Assembly (NCBI RefSeq): GCF_014529535.1 | Contig: NC_050736.1 | Coordinates: 806,001 to 870,000, forward strand | Direction of reading: 5' to 3' | Source of the DNA: Bradysia coprophila | Taxonomy: Eukaryota > Arthropoda > Insecta > Diptera > Sciaridae | Length of the DNA stretch: 64,000 nucleotides | Shown: positions 1-13,131 of the stretch, in pieces | Position numbering within the stretch: position 1 is the first letter of the stretch | Layout of the letters: every line of letters begins with the position of its first letter | The notes under the pieces: model-generated | Databases searched by the model: none | What the model was told of the DNA's origin: nothing | Seen by the model: the letters and a program-made list of their open reading frames with translations, nothing else | Translations under genes and position numbers: made by a program

Positions 1-2805
1 TGATATTATCAGAACATTTGGATGATTAAGTCTACTGACGACAGTGACACAGAACAAATAACAGCGTAGTTTAATATAAATTTCAATGTTATACCAAGTG
101 CTATTCAGTTGATTAAATATAGAACGAATGAAAATACACAATCATCTTTGCTTTTGTTCGACTCTAACGAACAAATGCCGGCTTCAAAGTAGACTTACAA
201 ATTTGAATACACTGCAAACACTTATGGGTCTTACTTTATGTAACTGTTAGCTGTTTTTTTTTATATGAAAATGAAGGGAAATGTGTATTTCGGAACTTTT
301 GAGATTTTCATTTTCCTTTGTGATAGCTATTGAGATCTGAGGATTTTTTTTAAGACACAGAGAAATGACATCTGAGTTTTTCGTCATTCTTTAACCATTG
401 GTATAATATAATCTTTACGATGAATTTGTAGCCAAAATCCCAATATACATCTTAGGTCGTAAAACGAACGACAATATTTTAATAACTGCAAGAAATATCA
501 GTATCTGAGATTCTACTGCTAATTTAAGGGTATCTTTTCTACATTAAAGGTAAATAAACCGGAAGCGTAACATTGAATCCATTACTCTTTTAGATATCAG
601 TGAGTCGTTCATATTATCATCTCTCAGAGAATGATGTCACTAGTTCTACTCAATTCTCTACTGATTCTCTTCATCGATAACAGAGACGTACATATATTTT
701 TCCGTCTAAAAGATTTGTAAATGTAATTGTGACAAAGGCATTGAATCGGTCACAGACTGCATTTACCATTCCGCTTGACCCCGCAATTTATTAATTTTGT
801 TATTTTATTTAATTACTACCGATGCATATAAAAATGCATCCGACACTTTCATTTACAGCCCAACAAAAAAAAAATTAATTAATGGGCATAAATGAATGGA
901 TTTCCGAATTAAATTTAAAATTATTTATTTGGAAATTGAAACATGGAAACATTTCCATTAAAAATTCGTTTTCGTATAAAAAAATACTCTGAAAATCTGA
1001 ATTAAACCTTGACGACCACAAAGCGCTCGAAGTGGACTATTTATTGGTTAATGTTTTAAGCTGTACAATTAAGCTGTATTAACATCATTTTAATGACCAA
1101 AATTAGAAAAAGGTAAAGTGTTTTTACAACTCTTTGTAAGAACCACAATCACCAGTGGTATTGGAACTAGTTCCATTAATATTACAAAGTTACATAGCCA
1201 TAAACAGTGTCATTATATATCTTACTTCACACAAGCGGTCAAGTTTATTAAATTAAAATCAAAAACAATGTTATATCCATTCCCAATGAATATTTGTCGT
1301 CATAAATCAAACCACTGCACTTAAATATCGAAAAATACAAATTTCTCTGACGCAATCCTATCATGCAGAACATACCTGTAATATCAATGCAAGCAAACTC
1401 GTTTTCGCGTAACGATGCATTTTTAGCTTGACTTTTCAAAATCGTTAAAAATGAAAAACCATGCACAGAGAGGAAAAGACCTTGAACAAGTTACCTACTG
1501 TATAATAAACCAGCATTGTAATATATCTTAATTTCGAACGATTATCAATGACTTTGCGCATAAACATTATATATAAACTTAATATCAATGCTTTAAGATG
1601 GAAAAAATGAATAATTTTAAAAAAAAATAATTTTCTTTTAATCGCTTTACGTGTTATCAACACGCTCAACTATTCCATTTTCGTGAACAACACACTGAAC
1701 TTAATGATCGCTTTAAGTGGCGAACTTGTTTATTGTTATGTAATTGGCTGTTCAGTCGTTAAATAATAAACAACTCTGAGACAACAATGTGCACGCTTGT
1801 GTGACTTTAAGTGGGCGAACTCAGGTAGATCTTACCATGCACCAATGTATGTACCAGTGTTTCGTAAATGTTTGTTCCTGATTTGAATTATTTAGATTGA
1901 ACGAAGACAATAAATTAATGAACCGGTGTTCAAAATAAACTTTTGACAATGAAATGAAAGATTTCAGTGTGTCTGAATTTCGAACGCAATTTGTCTACCT
2001 GAAAATCGTGTAAACTTTAAAAATGAAATTCTGATAAATCACTCAACGAGTCGAACATATTCGAGAAAAGGAAGGACACACGGGTAAAAATGAAAGTCTC
2101 ATAAGGTCGAAAAGCGTTTACTCACGGTCTCAAATCTATTGATAACGGGTTTTGAACTTTTCTTTTTACCACTGCAATTAGCTGTATAATCTGTCAACCT
2201 TTCATTAATCTTCAGCTCAGCCATAATTGGCTTTGTATGCTCCAAACATACAAGAAGTAAAAATTAAAATTGACTCGTAATTGTAACATCGGTACTCCTA
2301 AAAAGATTTTTCTAAAAAATAACATATAACGACCAATTTACGAGTTCTGATGTAAATAAATGGTGTAGAGGCGTTCGAATAGTGCACACTCTATTCAATT
2401 GAGTAGAGTTTGAACGAAAACTTTATTTCAATTCATTCTACAGTAAACATGCTAACGTACAGTGAGTATCATTCAAAAATCTGCACTATAAGTATGAAAG
2501 CAGTTCTCTATCAATTTATCGCTGCAGATTTTTGCTTGTAATCGTTCTGAATCGTTCATTGGATTAAAATTGCATCTTGTCAGATATGGAAGACATCAAC
2601 TCAATGCATTACAATAATTTATAATTAATAATTATTAGCCAATATACTGAATAAAACTTAATGACTTACTTTTCAAATTGTGGATTTTAATTGACTGTTC
2701 ACACCTATTATGCAGACCGGTAATTGCATTACTTTGATGTACCACATCGGCTTATCAATCACTAATATCTGTGGTTGAAAATATGTGCAATTTGTAATCC
2801 ATGTA
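1..2805. other. Non-coding stretch, no gene recognised
   Basis: AT-rich DNA with only short open frames of random appearance. I see no exon-like run with splice sites and no RNA gene. It may hold the upstream promoter or an untranslated first exon of the SEC14-like gene that becomes visible at 3887, but no link can be shown. Confidence 0.5.
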
Positions 2806-2810
2806 TTCTA

Positions 2811-2967
2811 TCAACGCACTTCAAGCATGAGTGGTACTCAAAATAGAGTACTGAAACTGGACAGTGTATCGAACAAATTTTGGCTCTGTAAAAAAATGTG
2901 GAAATATTTTTCATATTACTCTATTTGGCATCTGTCACTCGAAGCAATTTTGCTTGAAGTGCATTGA
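2811..2967. mobile_element. MITE with TTCTA target-site duplication (copy 1 of a family)
   Basis: A 157 bp element with terminal inverted repeats. The left end reads TCAACGCACTTCAAGCA and the right end is its near-complement, TGCTTGAAGTGCATTGA. The direct repeat TTCTA lies at 2806-2810 and 2968-2972, which fits a 5 bp target-site duplication. A second copy lies at 32554-32702. It has no coding capacity, so it is a non-autonomous DNA transposon of unassigned superfamily. Confidence 0.7.
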
Positions 2968-3283
2968 TTCTATAGATTTGTGAGATCGGTCAGGAATTTC
3001 CCTGTTACGTTACATATATGCAATAGGCCGAAAACACACGAGCAATTTTGCTTTGCTGAGATTGAAAATTATGTTGCGTCTTTCATTGTTTTAAGTATGC
3101 TACAAATCGGGTTACAATGGAAAACGCAGCATATTTCGAACTCAGCTACTCGCTTAAAGCTCTCTGAGAGAAGTTGCTGTTGATATTCTAACGAAATTGA
3201 AATTGTTTTAAGGCGAGAATTGTATTTAGACAGGAGATAATTAATGGGACAATTATACATAAAATCCTTGTGGACAGCAATTG

Positions 3284-3600
3284 AGTTCCAAACAATTTTT
3301 TTTTTTAATTTTTTATCGATGGAAAACCTAATTATAAGACACTTGGTCTCGTATCATATGCCAAAAAAAGTTAAAACTTTTTTTATAAATCATTTTGAAA
3401 GTCACTGAAAACACGAAAATTCGAATCGAAATACAAAAATTTTTGATGACATACTGTATTTCTATTCGAATTTTCATGTTTTTAGTGACTTTTAAAATGA
3501 TTTATAAAAAAAGTTTTTACTTTTTTTGGCATATGATACGAGACAAAGTGTCTTATAATTAGGTTCTCCATCGATAAAAAAAAAATTGTTTGGAACTTAA
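3284..3600. repeat. Foldback element, about 150 bp arms
   Basis: The two halves are inverted copies of each other. The left end begins GTTCCAAACAATT and the right end is AATTGTTTGGAAC. Inside, the arms carry matching copies of ATCGAT, the ATAAGACACTT block and a CATATGCC block, and they meet near 3445-3460. The same terminal sequence, GTTTGGAACTTAATTG, recurs alone near 57619-57634, which suggests a dispersed family. No coding capacity. Confidence 0.7.
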
Positions 3601-3886
3601 TTGTTATCAACTAAATCCCCACCAACCCAACCATACAACAATGTTTTTGTAACTTTGTCCTGATTTTCTTTATTATTTTTTTTTCGACACTGCATCTAAT
3701 TGTTTTCGAATTTTTCTATGTCTTTACAATACTAGTTAACAGATAATACGGCGTACAATAAATCGACTGAGGCTTCATTAAGTTCATCAAATCCAATCTG
3801 AACATCACTCAAAATACGTTTAGCCCATAAAACAAAGTTATTTTGTTTTTCAGAAATAATTACAGAAATTAACTTTTATTTTTCAG

Positions 3887-6800
3887 TTTCGACGTGCTGT
3901 CGCTGATGTTACGAAACCGGAACATGACGATTTTTTTCTAATTAGGTGGTTAAATGGTAATTTCTTTCCGTTTAAAGGTTCGCATTGTATAACAGCCACC
4001 ATTAAATGCTTTTTCTAGCAAGAAATTGGGACATTGAAAAAGCTGAAAAAATGTTCAGAGATGTAAGTTTAGAGATGGCATTAGAATAGTTCGTTATATG
4101 CGTGACGAGACTGAAGGTGTTCTTTAACATTAGGTTCAAGAACACTTTTTTTCTTGTCTACTTATTTAAATAATAATAAATAAATGCAACGAAAGTAGGT
4201 TTCGGCACTGGATCGTGTAAATTGACATTTTTCAAATCAGAGTTTCCTGGAGAGTAATCGAACCGATCGATCAAACCGACATAAATAATTTTAATTACTA
4301 TTGAGATGGCCAAATGGAGCCATTTTATTGAGAAAGTAATGAAGATTCAAATTGAGTTTTCTTCGGCTGCAGTGGACCATTTCTCTTTACCTTATGTATA
4401 GTTGCCTTGTTCACCGAATTGGTTGGTCTCTTTTTCAAGGAGAGGAAACTGCGTCAAGAGCTCTAATCCATTCCACCTAAAGATTTAAATTTATTTTTAT
4501 GCAGAGCATAAAATGGCGTGAACGATGGGGCGTCGATGACATTGTCAATTGGAAAGTACCTCAACCAATAGTCGATTATTGTCCACACGGTCTATCCGGT
4601 TTTGACAAAGACGGAAGTCCAATTATTATAATACCATTTGCCGGTATGGATATGTGGGGAACTTTGCATACCGTATCGAGAGCTGATTACATACGTGCAA
4701 CAATACAGAATTTGGAGCATTATATGAAAATCGGATATGAACAAAGTAAAACTCATGGACCATCAGCTAGGCAGTTTGTGATTATATTTGATATGGAAGG
4801 GTTTATTGTTAAACAGTACACATGGAGACCAGGTATGCTAAGTTGAATAATGTATCCAAAACCCGAATTGATATTCGTTCTTTTGGAATAATAAAATTTC
4901 GATAAGAAAGAGACTACATAACAATACTTATGTCATTTCAGCCGCAGAGGTAGTTATTTCGCTAATTAAGATGTACGAGGCAAACTATCCCGAAATTCTA
5001 AAATGTTGTTATATTATCAACGGTAATTAAGTGCTTAATTAGCCATTCAACGATGACCTTTAGATGATCGACAATTTGATTTATCTTTGTACAGTACCGA
5101 GAGTGTTTGCATTTGTCTACAATATCGTCAAAAATTTCCTAGACGATTACACACTGAGCAAAATATTCATTTTCAAGAATGAGTCGAAGAAATGGCTACC
5201 TAAACTGTTATTGCACGTCGACGAGTCTCAATTACCGAAGTATTTTGGAGGACAAATGACTGATAGCGATGGTAATCCAAAGTGTTTGTCAAAGGTAAAA
5301 TATTTGAACTATTTTTTTTTACATTCTGTTTGCTTAAAATCAACGTAATTTTCAAGATTTGTTGGGGTGGCAAAGTTCCAGAGGAACTGTACACTGATAA
5401 AAATGATAGTCTGGCAAAGAACGAAGACTTTGTTGAAACAACAATAAAGAAAGGTGGAAAAATTAAACTAGAGCTGAAATGTGATGACGACGAGTACCTG
5501 TTAAAGTAAGTACGAATGAAAAACGGTTTGTCTTGAGCCTATAGAGTCAACCATTTGTGCTAAGAACTGGAAGGAATTCTTTTTAAAAAATCTACCTACT
5601 ATGCCATGGTGGCCCCCAAGAAAAAAAGTTTTTCAAAGGTGCAGTTCAGGTGGGCTGATTTTCCTGTATCCCCAGAGGTCTCTTCACTTTACCTTTTTGA
5701 AAAACGCTTGATGATCATCGTAAAAAGTCATACAAAGTTCTAAAAAATGAAACTTTAAAATCAGTCATCTGTTCTCTTAAGGTCCCAAGAATTCAAGTTT
5801 TGTGGGTAACCTTTCGAAAAACATTCTCTCGCTTGAGATCCACCGTGTATGGAAATAACTCACGAACAATTCATTGTAATTCAACGTCTACTGTTATCGG
5901 AATAAATCCACGTTCTAGTCACTAACAAACTCTATTTTCATTAACTAACACAATGCGTGTTGCGTGAGTTCAAGTCGAGGTTCATGTGTTGACAGCAGCA
6001 CTTCTTGAATTTTGTCAAGATCAAACTAACACTTAAATTTTTGAGTATCAACATTATGGACTTCCGACTTCGGCATTTGATTTTGTCAACAAAAATCGCA
6101 GGCTAAACTTTTAATGACTTCGACATTCAACAATTACAGTCAAAAAATCTCAATTTTACACATTCACTCGTTTCATCACTTTATTGTCATTATTATGACA
6201 ATATAGCGAAACAGCTGAATCTTCCTTGATTTAGTGTGAAGAGTGATAGCACTCAAAATTCCCAATTTTCAGATTTAGCGGCTTTAGGTGACTTTCCTGT
6301 AAGTGACATGAAAGTCGTCGGATTATTCACAAATCAACTTTCAAATTGATTGAACACAGATTTTTCCGACCCCCCTGAAATAAGAAAGTTACAGAACTCA
6401 AAACACATGCACAACTAGAAAATTCTGTAAGAAAATGTTAGTCGACTTCCATGATTCTTTATGGTTCTAGAGCACATGAAAGTCGACTAAAGTCGAAACA
6501 CTTTCGAGTTCTGTAACTTTCTTATTTCAGGGGGGTCGGAAAAATCTGTGTTCAATCAATTTGAAAGTTGATTTGTAAATAATCCGTCAACTTTCATGTC
6601 CCTTACAGGAAAGTCACTTAAAGCAGCTAAATCTGAACTAGAACCATAAAATCATGATAATCTATGATGTTATCTCCTTTTCTGATTTCGACTTCCATGA
6701 TTCTTTATGGTTCTAGTGCACATGAAAGTCGAGTCGTCTCTTTCATTCATTAACACAAGGTTAACGTCGTCTGCTTCAACGCAGACGCATGTGTACGTAG

Positions 6801-8202
6801 GATCACTTGCATCGAAATGTTGGAGTGGATCCTGTGCAGATCAATCGTTGCGTCCTTTCACAGGACGTTTGGAATCACTGAAAATACCCCCATCTGAAAT
6901 GCCTATAAATAGGGAGCTAAATTCAGAGATAAACAAAACAAAATAACAAACAGAGCTTTTACTCTTCCCCACCCACTCATGGTTCACGTTGAGTGAATTT
7001 AACGAAGAAAACAGAGCTGTTTCGACCTCGGGACTCAGTGGCGGTCTGAGGCTAGCGTGATCTAGCCATCATCAGTTGTTTCCACTGATCCCTTCCCAAG
7101 ACAGCAGTAAAACTTTCAAATGAACTTGTGTTCGAAAGTTTACAATGAAAACACTTTACAATCTCTTGATCGAAATTTTGGACACAAACAGAAAGCTACT
7201 TCGAAGAATCCCCCAGCGTAGCAAAACATAGCAGTAAAAATTCAGTCAACACTCAAGCAACAAGCATATCAACAGTCGACTACCATTTTCTTACAGAATT
7301 TTCTAGTTGTGCATGTGTTTTGAGTTCTGTAACTTTCTTATTTCAGGGGGGTCGGAAAAATCTGTGTTCAATCAATTTGAAAGTTGATTTGTGAATAATC
7401 CGACGACTTTCATGTCACTTACAGGAAAGTCACCTAACGCCGCTAAATCTGAACTAGAACCATAAATAATCATGATAATCTCTGATGATATCTCCTTTTC
7501 TGAAATTATTTTCTCAACTGTTTTATTTGTTTTATATCCAGCACCCATTTTTAATCTTTCTATGGCAAACCAAATACCCACCTAATACAATTTATTGAAG
7601 GGCGAATTCAGTTGCCGTCTATAATTTGGTCCTGTAAATTTAAATTGAGTTGAGATCTTGGATGAAACTGAACCGAATTAAAAAAAAATTGTGGTCAGCC
7701 TAAATATTCGTGATGGCACAAATATTTGTATTACAACGAAAAACTGAACGAATTTCAAAAAATTTTGTGATAGCACAAACAATTTGTGTCAGCACAAAAA
7801 TTGGCACTATCTTAAACGGGGTAATTTTTCCGATCGACAATGTTTTTTATGAAAATTTCAGATGGGAATTCAGAACTATCGATCACGACATTCGATTCGG
7901 AATCACACGGGTAAACAATCAAACCGGCGACGAGAATATTGAAATTCCATTGCAGCGTGTAGCCTCACATCAGCTGGACGAAGAGGGGTTTATCACTTGT
8001 CAGAAGGATTGTACATGTAATGCTCAAAACCATTCACAATATTCTTCGGCTAATGATTTCGTTTTACCCATTAGATCATGTCTTGTTCGATAACTCCTAC
8101 AGCTACTTTAAAGGAAAGCGAATTCGTTATTCAATATCTCTAGTGAAGCAACAAAATGTTGCCGATCTTGAAGAAGCTGCCGATAAAATTACCAACAACT
8201 AA
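3887..8202 (+). CDS. SEC14-like lipid-transfer protein (CRAL-TRIO plus GOLD), 5' end not located
   Basis: A member of the SEC14L family, which binds and moves hydrophobic ligands (phosphoinositides, tocopherol or squalene-type lipids) in the cytosol and at Golgi membranes. Eight exons join in frame: 3887-3956, 4019-4062, 4505-4832, 4942-5022, 5095-5294, 5357-5505, 7862-8016 and 8075-8202, giving 384 aa. Order: a CRAL-TRIO N-terminal helix segment (DDFFLIRWL), the lipid-pocket domain (about residues 60-250, with HGLSGFDKDGSPI and VIIFDMEG), then a C-terminal GOLD domain ending with FDNSYSYFKGK. The family is about 400 aa, so only some 20 N-terminal residues are missing. They should lie in an upstream exon ending in phase 0. 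Intron 6 is 2.36 kb and full of inverted repeats. AATAAA lies at 8221, 19 nt after the stop. Convergent with Pgm1. Confidence 0.93.
6270..7503. repeat. Nested inverted and direct repeats in SEC14-like intron 6
   Basis: A roughly 165 bp block at 6273-6441 is repeated in inverted orientation at 6505-6640 and again at 7296-7465. The last two copies share the same following 40 bp (to 6685 and 7503), so they are direct repeats of each other. A 43 bp palindromic module occurs at 6448-6490 and 6689-6731. The pattern suggests a foldback transposon that inserted into, or duplicated within, a relative. There is no coding capacity. In the pre-mRNA it would fold into a long hairpin. Confidence 0.75.
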
Positions 8203-8674
8203 ATGGATGGGATTTTCATAAATAAAGAAACAAAAAAAAATTTACAATTGGTGTTAGAAGCAATTGGGCATTTCAGTGTATTGTGTGTAACTTTTGGGTG
8301 ATTATATTTGATGAGTTAGAGACTGTCGTTATTTTTTAAATAAATTTTTCGATTGTGCGTTTTGTTTTTGAATGATGATGGACCACTTACCTTAGCGACC
8401 CACATTTCCATTGATGTTGAGATAACGTTTTCGCCAAACAACAAACCAGACCATTTCAATGATAACTACGAGATATAATTCGACAATATCCGGACAACAA
8501 ACCATGTTGGTCACCAAACATTGCACAGATTAAAAGCAATTAACAAATATTACTACACGCACATCGGGCCAATCAAAGACAACGTATACGAATAAAAGAG
8601 CATTCAGGAACATCCGAATTTTATCCAGAGAGATTGCAACGGTCACGCCATAGAAGAATCGATTGTGTATGTAT

Positions 8675-11600
8675 TCATGTGATAACGGTTGGTGCCGAAC
8701 GTCCGGTGAACTTTGGCAACTCAGATATTTGCAGTGCAATTTGAATTAGCGGCTCAAGCATTTCGCTGGCCAGACCCAAAACGTTATCCTTTTCGTACGA
8801 ATCGATGTACAATCTGACGGTTGCACCAGAGCTGCCAGTACCACTTAAGCGCATAACAATTCTGCTACCATCGTCGAAGACGATGCGAAGTCCCTGTGTA
8901 ACACCCAATCGTTGTTGAAATGTGTGAAATAATTCAAATGATCGTTCATCGAACCTGTTTTGTAGACACCGACTTGTCGACGGGGTCAGTGTAACTGAAA
9001 TTGTCGGCCACTTTCACCTTGTACGTTTTACCACCGAAAGAAAATTCTTTGCCGGTGAACGATGGGTCTGTGATGGTTTTTTCCATTTTGTCCATCATTT
9101 CGTTGCATGGTTCTAGGCCGCACTCCTCGTAGTCGTATCTGAAGGACACAAAAAAGTGTCACCAATCAGTCGCCAAGGCAGCATGACAATCTAACGTGTG
9201 TTACCTAGTGAAGTAGTTTCGTCCGTACTCCTTCCAATGTGCAGTCAGGATATCCTTGATGCCCTTGCCAGTGTGTTGCATTATTGAAATCCAAGCTAAG
9301 ACAGCCCAAATGCCATCCTTTTCCCGTATATGATTGGATCCCGTACTGAAATTGAATTTGTGAGCAACGAACCTCAAAATTAAAATAAAACGCGAACACC
9401 TCACCCGAAACTTTCTTCGCCGCAAAGACACAATCGACCAGCGTCCATTAAATTTCCGAAGTACTTCCAACCCGTTGGCACTTCAAAGATATCTTTACCT
9501 TTCTTTACGGCTACAAGATCAACAGCCGACGCAGTTGGCATACTTCTGGCGAATCCTTGAATTCCGTTTTTCTTAAAGTACGGAATACATTCCAAATAAT
9601 GAGCAATAACAGCCAATGAGTCACTGGGAGTGACGAAAAACGCCTTTTCACCGATGATCATGTTACGGTCCTGAAACAAATTTGTAATTTGAGATAAGTC
9701 AACGGTATTATGGAAAAGTGTGTTGTCCACTCTTACTCCATCGCCATCGAACGCAGCACCTAAATCATAGTCTCCTTGCCTTACGGCATCGACTAATTCT
9801 TTGGCATAGGTCAAATTGGGATCTGGATGGGCACCACCGAAATCTGGTAACGGAATAGTTCTAACGACATTGTCTGGCTTGGCGCCCAGACAATTGACAA
9901 AGATCTCATTTACATAGGAACCGGTAACTGTAAGAACATTTTTTTTAGTGGTATTGAGGCGTTACATTAGTCTGTGGCTTGTATTACCTCCGTTCATCGA
10001 ATCAATTCGCATTTTCATGGGTTTACCAGTAACGAACGTTTTCAGTTTGTCGAAATCGAAAATTTCTTTCATCAGATCCACATAATTTTTCACAGAATCT
10101 AGGATTTCAACCGTAAACGGCTTGTCGTTGACCTACGATTTCGAACATGAAAATGGAAACGGTTTTTTTTTTACAAAAGAAAACAATTTCATTTACCACA
10201 AACTTATTGGTTCCAATTTTCGAAATATCGATCGACAATCCGTCCACGATCTTGTATTCCGTTATGGCTGTCGACAGTTGATAGATTTTGTTGGTAACTT
10301 GATCCGGTGCCGGACCACCATTCTCACAATTGAATTTTATTCCGAAATCGTTCTCTGGACCACCAGGGTTATGCGATGCCGTCAAAACGATGCCACCTTT
10401 TTTTTAAATAATAATTTTCATTAGAACGGATCTAACGAATTAGACGCATAACGAATAACCTTACCGAGAGCTTTATTCGATCGAATTATGCTTGACACAG
10501 CTGGTGTCGATAGAATTCCATTCTGTCCCACTAACTGCAATTGAGAAATTTCATGGTTAACTGGTTGCGGTTGGATTCATTTAATATTCTGTGTCACATC
10601 GAATTACTATTTGAATTGAGCCTAGCCGATATTTCTGACGCGATTCAACTAAAGTAAACATTAACAAACGCCCGAGAAGTTGTAAACCATTTGGCCTGAA
10701 TTGGTTGTAAACATTATCAGAATGAATGCAAAACAAATAAACTTCGAAGTAAACAAAATTTATGATTGAAATGACTAGAAAAAACTGTCGACATTAAGAA
10801 GACATTTTTCTTCTCTAATGTCGAGCTGATAAGCTAGATGGTTAGGTCTGATCACTGGATAATCAACTTGAAACAGAGTCATTTAATTTCATTTATTAAA
10901 GCTATTGAGTCATATTTTCTGTTTAGGTAATAGTCTAGTCATGCACTGTCTCGTATACCATTGAATAGGATTAACAAGATTTGATTTATCAACATTTTCC
11001 CACAGTTTATGAGGTCAAATTCTGTAAACATTGGTGAGCGTAAAAAAATGATTATTTACCAAGGTTGATACACCATTTGCCGCACATATTCTAATGATTA
11101 GCTCGGTTGCTTCTTTGCAAAAGTATCTGCCATCGCCGCCGACAACCAGAGTGCTGCCACCAATCGAACTTAGATTCGAATCCAGAATGCATTGCACAAA
11201 GTTTTCGGTGTAGTTCGGTTCAAGGAAGACTTTCACCTGAAAATCATTTTTCAAAATATTATAAGTGCACACAAACTTGACGGTGTCTAGTACGGAAAGT
11301 TACAAACTCTGAACTTTATTAGTTCATCAAATCCAAATAAAATCAAAATAATGATGACAATGCAGGTCAAATAGCGATTAAGATTATCTAAATACATTCA
11401 GTGAGATAAGGAAGTACACAGTCGGAGAAATATAGTTTTTTAGAGACATCGTCATTTCTCTAATTCTCTTATTTAATTCCCATTTGAAAGAACATGCGAA
11501 ATGAGAGAATACAGAAAAACGATGAAAACGATGGTGTCTCTTAAAATCCTGAAATCTATTTTTCTCCAACTGTATAGCACAAATAGGCAAAAAAAATCCG

Positions 11601-11695
11601 TAAAGATTAGGGTTTACCTTCTTTCTTAGACCACTAGTTCCAGGCTTTTGCCCTTCGAATGGTTTTGTAGAAATCGTATTCACAGTGATTGCCAT
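8675..11695 (-). CDS. Pgm1: Phosphoglucomutase (Pgm1), complete
   Basis: Cytosolic enzyme interconverting glucose-1-phosphate and glucose-6-phosphate, linking glycogen and trehalose metabolism to glycolysis. Ten exons (high to low): 11618-11695, 11060-11236, 10465-10534, 10197-10396, 9988-10132, 9737-9927, 9405-9670, 9205-9345, 8955-9138, 8675-8893. They give 556 aa, the usual family length. All junctions are GT-AG and in phase. The N-terminus [20 protein letters not shown] is typical. The catalytic serine loop TASHNPGG, the metal loop DGDGDRN, the sugar loop CGEESFG and the phosphate-binding RLSGTGSSG are all intact. The metal loop is split by a 66 nt intron (9671-9736) that has no stop codon. 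Start chosen as the first ATG of the conserved N-terminus. Confidence 0.97.
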
Positions 11696-12399
11696 TTCAA
11701 GGATTTTCTTTCTATTTTTTAACCGATCAACAAATACGACACAAACTATACCGAGTGATTTTTTTACCGCACTGAATCTACAACTACTGCCTATAGTGGC
11801 CAGGCAACTCGTAGTGCAAGTAGATGATAGTATTACATAGACTTTCACAGATCCAAAAATTCGTATGAAAGTCGGCTGAAGGTCACCCTGCTGATTATCA
11901 ACTCGTATCAAAACATTGACATAACCTCACACAAGATGTAAACTGTTCAATCGTTCGGAATACACTAAAATGTCTTCATTCAACGACAGGCTCATTTTCA
12001 GATAAGTTTGATTATATTTTCATAAAAACTTCGCACTGTTTTTCATAGCTAAAATTACACTGATTTCGATATTTGAACAGAAAACACAAAATTGTTGTGA
12101 CATTTCCTGTGATTGCAATGCTGCAGTGCTGAAAGCACTGTAGTGAAACAGTATTGTCATTTTTCGTTCATAGAATATTTCGCAGATTCTATGTTGTAAG
12201 GTACCATTCCTATAATAAGATTTAATTGGGAAAACCAAGCAAGAATAAACTTAAATCAAATAAATTTTGTAAATTTTTCGGTTCCAAAAGTGGACACTAA
12301 ATTCCATTCAATTCCAAAATTCCATGGTTTTAGAGGTGACAATAACAAAACAGAAATGCAAATAATAGTATATTAAAGTTCACTTGAAACATGTAAAAT
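11696..12399. other. Spacer upstream of Pgm1, no gene seen
   Basis: The first 200 bp probably hold the Pgm1 promoter and 5' untranslated region. The rest is AT-rich with no coding signal that I could support. Confidence 0.4.
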
Positions 12400-12587
12400 C
12401 AAAGCACCTAGCAGGGTAATAGAGGTTTTTACACGTCAAATAGAGTAGTATTTTGATACCAATAATACCATTAGCAGCCTTAATGGTAATTTTGCAATGA
12501 CATTAACAGAAAAAAAGGTATGGAAATATTCGCATCCTTCGATTAAAGACTACTCTATTTTTTTCTATTACCCTGCTAGGTGCTTTG
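12400..12587. mobile_element. Small MITE with 7-8 bp target-site duplication
   Basis: A 188 bp element. Its left end CAAAGCACCTAGCAGGGTAA is the complement of its right end TTACCCTGCTAGGTGCTTTG, and the inner arms continue with AATAGAGTAGT and its complement. GTAAAAT flanks both ends (12393-12399 and 12588-12594), and the match extends to 8 bp if the edge is shifted by one base. The length of the duplication suggests hAT. Non-coding. Confidence 0.7.
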
Positions 12588-12719
12588 GTAAAATCCATTA
12601 CATAACTGGGGATAAAAATAAAAAGTCTAGTTTTCGTGTGTCTGTTTACTTCGGCTTCGCCTCTGATCAACAAAATACACATGAGAACTCTACTTTTCAT
12701 CTTCCCCTGTTAATGTAAA

Positions 12720-13131
12720 ATGAGAGTATCACCAGATCGGGCATTTCATGTTGATTTTAATGGAACAATTCAATTTCACCGACCCATACCAAACGGAAGA
12801 GTTTTTATCCTTTCAAGTCTCACAGAAAAAGGAAAAAGTTGAAAATAAAATATTTTTCAACATTTTCCTAATGTAAAATGGAACTGTTAACGACCTCTGT
12901 CGCACATGAGCAGAGTATCACCTGATCGAGCATTTCATGCTGATTTTAATGGAACAATTCAATTTCACCGACCCATACCAAACGGAAGAGTTATTATCCG
13001 TTCAAGTCGCACAGATATTGTAGGAAAAAGTTGGAAAAACAAATTCAACATTTTTCTACTGCAAAATGCATTCAATCAGAAAGTACTTTTTGTACATTGA
13101 TAGTGTACCTTATGCAGCCAGTCCGGCCCTG
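12720..13131. repeat. 188 bp tandem duplication ending in a hAT-like terminus
   Basis: Two tandem units start near 12722 and 12911. They share a nearly identical stretch of about 75 bp (the CATTTCATG block through CCAAACGGAAGAG). The array ends near 13112-13131 with CCAGTCCGGCCCTG. On the other strand this reads CAGGGCCGGACTGG, closely matching the terminus of the element at 16819. It is probably the internal repeats and right end of a truncated hAT-like element. No matching left end was found. Confidence 0.5.

Noticed and set aside
11384-11911. 175-codon minus-strand frame containing the Pgm1 N-terminus
   Set aside because: Only the part from the ATG at 11695 to the donor at 11618 is coding. 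The rest is leader and intron sequence read in frame.
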